NCBI GenBank assembly: GCA_035561075.1
Contig: DATMYF010000062.1
Coordinates: forward strand, 1-64,000
Source: JAMCRM01 sp035561075
GTDB taxonomy: Bacteria; Acidobacteriota; Terriglobia; Bryobacterales; Bryobacteraceae
Reading direction: 5' to 3'
DNA: 64,000 nt
The translations under genes were made by a program, and so were the position numbers. A model generated the notes under the pieces. It saw nothing but the letters and a program-made list of their open reading frames with translations, did not search any database and was not told the DNA's origin. Below are positions 58,176 to 64,000 of the stretch, piece by piece. Each line of letters opens with the position of its first letter. Position 1 is the stretch's first letter.

Positions 58176-59207
58176 ATGCTAAGGAGAACATTCCTCGCCC
58201 AAGTAGCGGCCGCCCTGGACCGCGGTAGGCTGGATCGGGCCATACGCGTCATGGATGAGGTCACGCGCACGGGCGAGGTGGCCGCCGCGTCTCTCTGCGT
58301 TCGGCGGGGCTCGTCGCTCGTCCGGCATGTGTGCGGGCAGGCGAAGTCGGTTGACACGCCGTTTCTCTTAGCCTCGATCACCAAGCCGATGACCGCCACT
58401 GGTGTCATGATCCTGGTGGACCGGCGGGAAATCTCGCTTTCCGACAACGTACGCAAGTACATCCCCGAATTCCGCGGCGGCGACCGCGATACGGTCACTA
58501 TCCGGCATCTCCTCACGCACACTTCCGGCCTTCCGGACATGCTCCCCGACAACGAAGCGTTACGCCGGCGGCACGCCCCACTCCAGGACTTTGTCGCGGG
58601 CACGTGCAGAGTGCCACTGCTCTTCAAACCCGGCGCCGAGTGCCGTTACCAGAGCATGGGAATTCTGCTTGCGGCAGAAATCGCGCAACGCGTCACTAAG
58701 ACGCCGTTTCGTGAGTTCCTGCGCAAGGAAGTGTTTGGACCCCTCGGGCTATCACGAACGTCGCTGGGACTCGGCGGTAGAAGGATCGCCGATACCGCCC
58801 TCTGCCAAGTGAGTGGCGATGAGGACTGGAACTGGAACAGCCCCTATTGGCGCAATCTCGGCGCTCCGTGGGGAGGCGCCCATTCGACAGGTGCCGAGGT
58901 TACGCGTTTCGTCGAATATTTCCTTCAACCCGACGACCGGGTGCTCAAGCCGCGTACCGCGGCTTCCATGATCGTCAACCAGAACTTGGGCCTCAACGAG
59001 CCGTTTGGAATCGGCTTTCGGGTTGGCCCCGGAAGCTTCGGCAAAGCCTGCTCGACCCGTGCGTTCGGCCACTGGGGTTCCACTGGAACCGTCACATGGG
59101 CCGATCCCGCGACGGGCGTCAGCTTTGCGCTGTTGACCACCAAGCCGGCATCCGAATCCCGAGATTCGGTATTGGCTCCCGTTTCCGATGCGGTCTCGCA
59201 GGTTTAG
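58176..59207 (+). CDS. Class C beta-lactamase-like serine hydrolase
   Basis: 343 residues. The catalytic SxxK is in FLLASITKPMTATG. The second motif is YQSMG (Tyr-x-Ser in place of Tyr-x-Asn), and the third is FGHWGSTGTV (HxG in place of KTG). HLLTHTSGLPDM is the usual family segment. These changes point to an esterase or D-amino-acid amidase/peptidase activity rather than a beta-lactamase. No clear signal peptide; the N-terminus MLRRTFLAQVAAALDRGRLD could be a cleavable or Tat-like remnant. It follows the small secreted protein gene and precedes the Tat-exported TIM-barrel gene. Confidence 0.88.
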   Translation: MLRRTFLAQVAAALDRGRLDRAIRVMDEVTRTGEVAAASLCVRRGSSLVRHVCGQAKSVDTPFLLASITKPMTATGVMILVDRREISLSDNVRKYIPEFRGGDRDTVTIRHLLTHTSGLPDMLPDNEALRRRHAPLQDFVAGTCRVPLLFKPGAECRYQSMGILLAAEIAQRVTKTPFREFLRKEVFGPLGLSRTSLGLGGRRIADTALCQVSGDEDWNWNSPYWRNLGAPWGGAHSTGAEVTRFVEYFLQPDDRVLKPRTAASMIVNQNLGLNEPFGIGFRVGPGSFGKACSTRAFGHWGSTGTVTWADPATGVSFALLTTKPASESRDSVLAPVSDAVSQV

Positions 59208-59267
59208 GTACTTCCGCCAGCGTGGTAGCATCAACCGGATGTAAGCATCCGAAAGGAGCACTCCGCG

Positions 59268-60200
59268 ATGCAGTTCGGCGTATCTACTTCTCGCCGCGTA
59301 TTCCTCCAATCCACCGTCGGCGTTACAGGCGCGGTGGCCACAGCGGGACAGGCTGCTCAAACGGCTCCCGCCTTGCCCAAGGTCCAGCTGGGGAAATGGG
59401 AAATCAGCCGCCTGATAATCGGCGCCAATCCGCTATACGGCTATTCGCATTGTAGCCGTCTGCTCGACCAGCACCAGCGCGAGTGGTGCACACAGGACCG
59501 CGTGCTGCAGGTGCTGCGCAGCGCCGAGGCGAACGGCATCAATACCTGGCAGATGCACTACGGTCCCAGGGAGATGTCCGACCTGAAACGAATGCTCGCC
59601 GAAGGGATCAAGTTGCAGTGGATTCTGCTGGGGATGGGCGACTTGATGACGGATTTCACCCTGTTGAAAGAAGTGGCCAGGATGCAGCCGGTCGGTATCG
59701 TGCACCACGGCAACATGACCGATAACCGCTTCCGCCTCGGGCAGACGGACAAGATCCGTGAATTCTTGAAAGCCGTGCGCGACACCGGAGTGCTGGTCGG
59801 GCTTTCGACGCATAACCCTGCGGTGGTCGATACCGCTGAGAGCCAGAACTGGGACCTTGATTTCTATATGACCTGCTTCTACCAGCAAAGCCGCACGCCG
59901 GATGACTTCAAGAAGCTGTTCGGTGACGAACTGCCGGTGGGAGAGACTTATCTCGCAAAGGATCCGGAACGCATGTGCCGGATGATCCGCCAGACCAGCA
60001 AGACCTGTTTGGCTTTCAAGATCCTGGCGGCCGGGCGCTTGATCCAGTCACCGCAGATGGTGGAAGAACGCATCCGTTTCGCCTTCGGGAACATCAAGCG
60101 GCACGACGCAGCGATCATGGGTATGTACCCGCGCTTCCGCGACGAAGTGCGCGAGAATTCCGAAACCGTCCGGCGGGTGTTAGCGGGCGAGCGCGCCTAA
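59268..60200 (+). CDS. Tat-exported aldo/keto-reductase-like TIM-barrel protein
   Basis: 310 residues. AAGGAG lies about 10 bp before the ATG. The N-terminus has a twin-arginine signal (VSTSRRVFLQSTVGVTGAVA). A TIM barrel follows with aldo/keto reductase-like features: LGKWEISRLIIGANPLYGYS, EANGINTWQMHYGPREMSDL, LQWILLGMGDLMTDFTLLKE, TGVLVGLSTHNPAVVDTAES and KTCLAFKILAAGRLIQ. The typical catalytic Tyr/Lys/His tetrad is not all evident, so a non-redox role is possible. It probably modifies sugars outside the cytoplasm, by analogy with the Tat-exported proteins elsewhere in this window. Confidence 0.72.
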   Translation: MQFGVSTSRRVFLQSTVGVTGAVATAGQAAQTAPALPKVQLGKWEISRLIIGANPLYGYSHCSRLLDQHQREWCTQDRVLQVLRSAEANGINTWQMHYGPREMSDLKRMLAEGIKLQWILLGMGDLMTDFTLLKEVARMQPVGIVHHGNMTDNRFRLGQTDKIREFLKAVRDTGVLVGLSTHNPAVVDTAESQNWDLDFYMTCFYQQSRTPDDFKKLFGDELPVGETYLAKDPERMCRMIRQTSKTCLAFKILAAGRLIQSPQMVEERIRFAFGNIKRHDAAIMGMYPRFRDEVRENSETVRRVLAGERA

Positions 60201-60303
60201 CGTCATGATAGTCGCCCGGTCCCAGAACGACAGTTTCAGGCCGTGTTCCGGTTCAGTTGGAAATGGAGAAGGCGTTCTCCCGGTAAGGTAAAGGAGAGAA
60301 CGC

Positions 60304-60459
60304 ATGAAGCCGAAGGACATGTTCGCCGGCCGTCAGCACGAGATCCATGCTGAGCGAGATCGCAAGCTGGAGGAGGCACGAAAACAGCGTCAGATTCGTC
60401 GGCAGCAGGCCATGGGAAGAAGGGCCGAACAGCCCATTTCCGGTCGTAGCGGAGACTAG
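60304..60459 (+). CDS. 51-residue basic protein, unknown function
   Basis: The start at 60304 has a strong Shine-Dalgarno (AAAGGAGAG about 5 bp upstream). The product begins MKPKDMFAGRQHEIHAERDR and is followed by KLEEARKQRQIRRQQAMGRR, and it ends at TAG 60457-60459. It is highly basic and helical, without a signal peptide. The ribosome-binding site is much better than that of most frames of this length. No family is recognised; a nucleic-acid-binding role is possible by charge only. Confidence 0.6.
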   Translation: MKPKDMFAGRQHEIHAERDRKLEEARKQRQIRRQQAMGRRAEQPISGRSGD

Positions 60460-60738
60460 TAAACACTATCCGTTGATCGTGCGGGAAGGACAGCGTCCCA
60501 CAATCGGACCCCTGAAACGATCCCTCAGAAAGCGGAGTTCTGCTAAATTCTCAATCACCCGAATTTCGGAGATCCCCCACGCTACCCTGAGCAGTCCCCG
60601 TTTCGGTCTGGTCATGCAAAGCTCGCGGCCGGGCCTCGGAACGGCGGGTTCAGCCAAAGTCTTAAGCCCGCTTTACCAGATCGGCGGCGCGATCTGTACA
60701 ATTTGCTTTAGGACTGGCATTCTGACTGGGAAGACACC

Positions 60739-62868
60739 ATGCGAAACATTACTCGAAACTGGCTCATCCTCATGGGGCTCGCCATGCCGCTAATGGGCCA
60801 GGCTCCTGGCGCGGCATCGCGCCCCGTCACCGTCGCCGACTCCATCGAGATGAACGTCGCGAGTAGTTCACGGGAAGGTCTAGCGTATTTTTCTCCGGAC
60901 AATAGCCAGTTTGTCGTGCTCACTCATAAGGGAGACATCACTACCAATAGTAATATCTATTCGCTGTGGCTCCTCAAGAGTGCCGATGTGTTTCACTCAC
61001 CGCGCACCGAAGTGATCGCTACGCTTTCCACCACCAGCAATCAGCCAGCGATCAGCGACATCCGATGGATGGACGACAGGACAATTGTGTTTCGTGGGGC
61101 CATGCAGGCTAGTGCGAAGGCACCGATCTACGCGCTGGACGTGCCCACCAGAAGAGTCAGCAAGCTCTACGAGTACGACGGTTCGATTGTGGCGTTCGAT
61201 GCCACGCGGGATCTGTCGGCAGTGGCTTTGATATTGCGTCCCGCACCTGAAAGTTACTACGACCCTTCATCCGGCGATCGTGGGATTCAGATTGCGGCAG
61301 AGCAACTGGCGGACCTACTGGCGAACAGGAAACAGCGTGGGAACCGGCTGATCGTCCAGCGGCGAGGGAACTCCTTCAAAGAAATCCCCCTGGGGAGGAA
61401 GTCCATCCAGTCGAACGTGTATCTTTCGCCCGACGGGCACCGCTTGATCGTAGCGCAGCCGATTCCCGCCAGTTCCGCGGTTTTTGAGCAATACAGGATT
61501 CGCAAGGGCCTCGGACTGGTGCAATATCTTCTCATCGACGCCGATTCGGGCGCCTCGCGCCCGCTGATGAATGCGCCTTCACTCTCCGGCGGTATTGCAT
61601 GGCTGCCCGATGGCAATTCGCTGATCATATCCGGAGTGTATTTGCGGCCCAAATACAGCACCGGCAGCACGTCCGTTCCAGTCACCGGCGAAGTTGACGC
61701 GGAGACGGGCGGCATCCGCTCGATTGCTGAAGGTTATGCCGAGTTCCTTTCGTGGAACCAGAAGACCGCAAGCGTCCTCCTGCGTCCTCGTGCTCCTTCA
61801 TTGGAAGCGCTCGATCCCGTGGTGTATCAGAAAACGGGTAGCGTCTGGGAGAAGAAGGATGCCGGCGGTAATGCTCTCTCCAGGGGCCCTTTTACTGTGC
61901 AACTGGAGCAGGACATGAACACGCCTCCACGGCTTGTGGCGGTGGACCCTAATGCGCGGAGGTCGGTTATTATGGACCTCAATCCGCAATTCAGTGGTCT
62001 GCGATTTGGCAAAGTGGAAGCCATCGCATGGAAGGGAACCGATCAGCAAGAAAGTAAAGGTGGGCTCTATCTTCCGCCCGACTTTGTTGTTGGCAGGAAA
62101 TACCCCCTGGTGATTCAACTGGAGGGTTGGGATGCCACCCAGTTCTGGATCGACGGTCCGTCAACCGCCGGTTATGCCGCCCAGGAATTGGCCGGCAAAG
62201 GTATCATCGTAGCGCAGCTCGGATTGCCGCCTTTGGCGGCCTTGACGACCGCTAAAGAAGGACCAGTGGCTATGGCCGCCATCGAAGGGCTGATCGACTA
62301 CCTGGCCCAGCGGGACTATATCGATCGTGCGCGGATCGGACTGCTGGGCTGGAGCCGAACCGGGTACCACGCCAGATACACCCTCACATTTTCGAGATAC
62401 CCCGTCGCTGCCGCCGTGATCGTCGATGGAATGGACGCCTCCTATTTCCAATACCTGTCGTGGGCTAATAATGGACCCAATGCAGGCTATACCTATGAGC
62501 AGATCAACGGCAGCCGCCCATTTGGCGATGGCCTGAGCACGTGGAACCAGCACGCCACAGGCTTCAACCTCGAAAGAGTGCATACGCCAGTGTGGCTCAT
62601 AGGTTTTCGAACGTATTCGCTATTGAATAACTGGGAATGGTTTGTGGGATTGCAGCAGCTCGAAAAACCAGTGGAGTTTACCTGGCTGCCCAACTCCGAG
62701 CACGCGCCTCTCCGTCCCCAGGAGCGGCTGGCAGCGCAGGGCGGAACCGTCGATTGGTTTACCTTCTGGCTCAGCAACCAGCTGGATTCCGATGCGTCGA
62801 AGGCAGACCAGTACGCACGTTGGCGGCAGTTGCGCAAGTTGCACGAGGCCGACGCGCGCAAGCAATGA
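60739..62868 (+). CDS. Secreted S9 prolyl-oligopeptidase, lasso-isopeptidase-like
   Basis: 709 residues. A signal peptide is near the start (NWLILMGLAMPLMGQAPGAA). The N-terminal half is a beta-propeller (RPVTVADSIEMNVASSSREG, YFSPDNSQFVVLTHKGDITT, WLPDGNSLIISGVY). The C-terminal alpha/beta-hydrolase domain has the nucleophile Ser in LLGWSRTGYHARYT (GxSxG), the Asp in VIVDGMDASYFQ or the downstream acidic residue, and the His in LPNSEHAPLRP. The overall pattern is near that of the AtxE2-type lasso peptide isopeptidases and related acidobacterial S9 enzymes. The substrate is a short or cyclic peptide; the lasso role is inference, as no lasso biosynthesis genes lie nearby. Confidence 0.82.
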   Translation: MRNITRNWLILMGLAMPLMGQAPGAASRPVTVADSIEMNVASSSREGLAYFSPDNSQFVVLTHKGDITTNSNIYSLWLLKSADVFHSPRTEVIATLSTTSNQPAISDIRWMDDRTIVFRGAMQASAKAPIYALDVPTRRVSKLYEYDGSIVAFDATRDLSAVALILRPAPESYYDPSSGDRGIQIAAEQLADLLANRKQRGNRLIVQRRGNSFKEIPLGRKSIQSNVYLSPDGHRLIVAQPIPASSAVFEQYRIRKGLGLVQYLLIDADSGASRPLMNAPSLSGGIAWLPDGNSLIISGVYLRPKYSTGSTSVPVTGEVDAETGGIRSIAEGYAEFLSWNQKTASVLLRPRAPSLEALDPVVYQKTGSVWEKKDAGGNALSRGPFTVQLEQDMNTPPRLVAVDPNARRSVIMDLNPQFSGLRFGKVEAIAWKGTDQQESKGGLYLPPDFVVGRKYPLVIQLEGWDATQFWIDGPSTAGYAAQELAGKGIIVAQLGLPPLAALTTAKEGPVAMAAIEGLIDYLAQRDYIDRARIGLLGWSRTGYHARYTLTFSRYPVAAAVIVDGMDASYFQYLSWANNGPNAGYTYEQINGSRPFGDGLSTWNQHATGFNLERVHTPVWLIGFRTYSLLNNWEWFVGLQQLEKPVEFTWLPNSEHAPLRPQERLAAQGGTVDWFTFWLSNQLDSDASKADQYARWRQLRKLHEADARKQ

Positions 62869-62872
62869 TCGG

Positions 62873-63002
62873 CTCCAACCTCGTGCTCCTGACGTTGATC
62901 GACCAGTACATGCGCGAGTGTTTGGCCAATTGCGGCCAGTACGTCGTTGCAGCAGTTCGCGAGGAAGGTGCAGCATGGTTCATCGCTCAACGTAGCGATT
63001 AG
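62873..63002 (+). mobile_element. Possible IS3-type transposase remnant
   Basis: The frame codes IGSNLVLLTLIDQYMRECLA, which resembles the first catalytic-Asp segment of IS3-group OrfB (LTVVDxxTRECLA). What follows (AAVREEGAAWFIAQRSD) does not match, and no DDE remainder, ends, or target duplication is seen. At most a decayed fragment. Confidence 0.3.
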
Positions 63003-63409
63003 TGGCCAGAGTTTACCAAGACTGTCCGCCCCGCAGCCTGCGGAATCGAGTCGTGAATAATTCCTTTGCTAGCCAGTCTAGTTTTGCGGCGTCAAGGGTG
63101 GCATGAATCGGGGGCACCAGGTGACCTGATTTTCTTTTTGAAACTACAGTAGTTGCAGGTTCAGCCGAGGCTTGCCTCGCGACTATACTGGGCCGTTCAA
63201 ACTGAGCCCTCAAAATGGCTATACTCGCTAACAGGGAACGCCCGCTCTCCATTTCACGCTGAACCAGCACAGCCGAACTGGACCACGCGGGCAGTTGCGA
63301 TTCGGCCGTAACGCGCCGAAATCCGCGCGGGATGAACGGCCCGGTCGCCGGGTGTATGATCTGATTTCAACCGCAGCGGCGCATACGTCGTCCTGCCAGG
63401 GAGCACAGA
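63003..63409. other. Non-coding stretch before the last gene
   Basis: About 400 bp. A minus-strand frame of 85 codons (63013-63270) shows no family features. Local GC is lower in 63050-63220 than in the flanks. No tRNA, promoter, or repeat was recognised. Confidence 0.4.
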
Positions 63410-64000
63410 ATGACTCAGTCGCGTTTCCAGTCATTGGCCTTTGCCATTTGCCTGGCTGTGGCGGCGGTGTGGCTATCGACTCGCGGCGGAAGCGCGGCGG
63501 CCGACGCCCAGGCCGTCCCCGTGTTGAGCGGAATCCGTTCCGCCGAAGCCGTCGCCGTGAATCCCCAGGGCGCCCCGATGGTCGCCTCCGCTACCGCTGG
63601 TGGAGGCATCGCACGCGTGTTGGGACGCAACAGCTCGGTTCTGCTGGCGGAGACCTCCGGCGCACCCGCGGCGATGGCATTCGACGCCGAGGGAGACCTA
63701 TATGTTGCCGACCGGCAATTGAGGGAAATCTTCCGAGTCACGCGATGGGGCAGGGTAGAGATTGTCGCGGAGAACCTGGGATCCCCCGAGGGCATTGCCG
63801 TGGGTCCCGACGGCAATATCTATGTGACCGACAGCGCTGCCTCTTGCGTATACCGGCTGAGCCCGAAAGGGGAGCGCGCGATCTGCGCCTCCGGCGTGTC
63901 CGGCGCTAAAGGCATAGTCGTATCGGCGGACAGCGGCCACATCTTCGTGTCCGACAAGGCCAACCGGATCTGGCGCTTTGCCCTGGACGGAACCGGACGA
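63410..64000 (+). CDS. Secreted NHL/SMP-30-like beta-propeller protein, cut by the right edge
   Basis: Open from the ATG at 63410 to the window edge (197 codons, no stop). GGGAG lies about 7 bp upstream. The signal peptide is QSLAFAICLAVAAVWLSTRG. Blade motifs repeat: AEAVAVNPQGAPMVASATAG, AAMAFDAEGDLYVADRQLRE, PEGIAVGPDGNIYVTDSAAS and GIVVSADSGHIFVSDKANR. This is the NHL-like pattern of DGNIYVTD blades. The remainder lies outside. A binding or lactonase-like secreted protein is likely. Confidence 0.85.
   Translation, partial: MTQSRFQSLAFAICLAVAAVWLSTRGGSAAADAQAVPVLSGIRSAEAVAVNPQGAPMVASATAGGGIARVLGRNSSVLLAETSGAPAAMAFDAEGDLYVADRQLREIFRVTRWGRVEIVAENLGSPEGIAVGPDGNIYVTDSAASCVYRLSPKGERAICASGVSGAKGIVVSADSGHIFVSDKANRIWRFALDGTGR

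Noticed and set aside
60347..60793. 148-codon frame between the basic 51-residue protein and the S9 peptidase
   Set aside because: It overlaps the better-supported short gene in another frame and the peptidase start, and has no ribosome-binding site or protein-like features.

Overview
The window is high-GC, gene-dense bacterial chromosome. The gene set points to an Acidobacteriota member of the Bryobacter/Solibacter type. The indicators are an Oar-like TonB-dependent receptor with an N-terminal carboxypeptidase-regulatory domain, a SpoIVB-type S55 peptidase in a setting with no sporulation genes, several Tat-exported sugar-metabolism enzymes (Gfo/Idh/MocA, TIM-barrel isomerase), and many secreted glycan-active enzymes. 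The assignment is inference from family content; no rRNA or tRNA gene is visible.

Layout. 1-7.5 kb: a decayed duplicate fragment, a GH106-like glycoside hydrolase, a ThuA-domain protein, a Crp-family regulator, an UlaG-like MBL hydrolase and a Tat-exported TIM-barrel isomerase. 7.5-21.6 kb: queG, an orphan NusG/RfaH-type antiterminator with a ribbon-helix-helix partner, an EEP nuclease/phosphatase, heparinase II/III-like protein, berberine-bridge oxidase, M28 peptidase, GH29 fucosidase, NadD-like transferase, DUF6807 protein, amidase, and an NCS2 permease that seems to start at CTG. 21.8-27.4 kb: two two-component systems, one with a sensor kinase carrying two haem-c motifs paired with an NtrC-type regulator. 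27.4-30.7 kb: methyltransferase, class III aminotransferase, and two small envelope proteins. 30.7-35.2 kb: a six-gene, tightly overlapping cytochrome-oxidase assembly operon (ctaA, ctaB, ABC ATPase, ABC-2 permease, Sco, DUF420) ending in a strong terminator, with no oxidase subunits. 35.2-39.7 kb: DUF465 protein, rimI, mutarotase-like protein, Gfo/Idh/MocA oxidoreductase and an OmpA-type lipoprotein.

39.7-46.1 kb is one minus-strand block: rpoN-hpf-rapZ, infC, an ExeA-type AAA ATPase, an exported protein built of six near-identical 19-residue repeats, and a polytopic membrane protein. The repeat protein and its two neighbours are the best candidate for an undescribed system. 46.1-64 kb: a nucleotidyltransferase pair resembling a toxin-antitoxin operon, an S55 peptidase with a beta-propeller protein, a possible structured RNA, a frameshifted TonB-dependent receptor, a deletion scar joining a PQQ-dehydrogenase remnant to a cytochrome c, a stand-alone receiver, a RAM-domain protein, a class C beta-lactamase-like hydrolase, a Tat-exported TIM-barrel protein, a 51-residue basic protein, an S9 prolyl-oligopeptidase related to lasso-peptide isopeptidases, and an NHL-type protein cut by the right edge.

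Taken together the region supports an aerobic heterotroph that degrades complex glycans (fucose-, rhamnose- and uronate-containing polymers) at the cell surface and controls this with sigma-54/NtrC and other two-component systems. All assignments come from reading motifs by eye; no database search was run.
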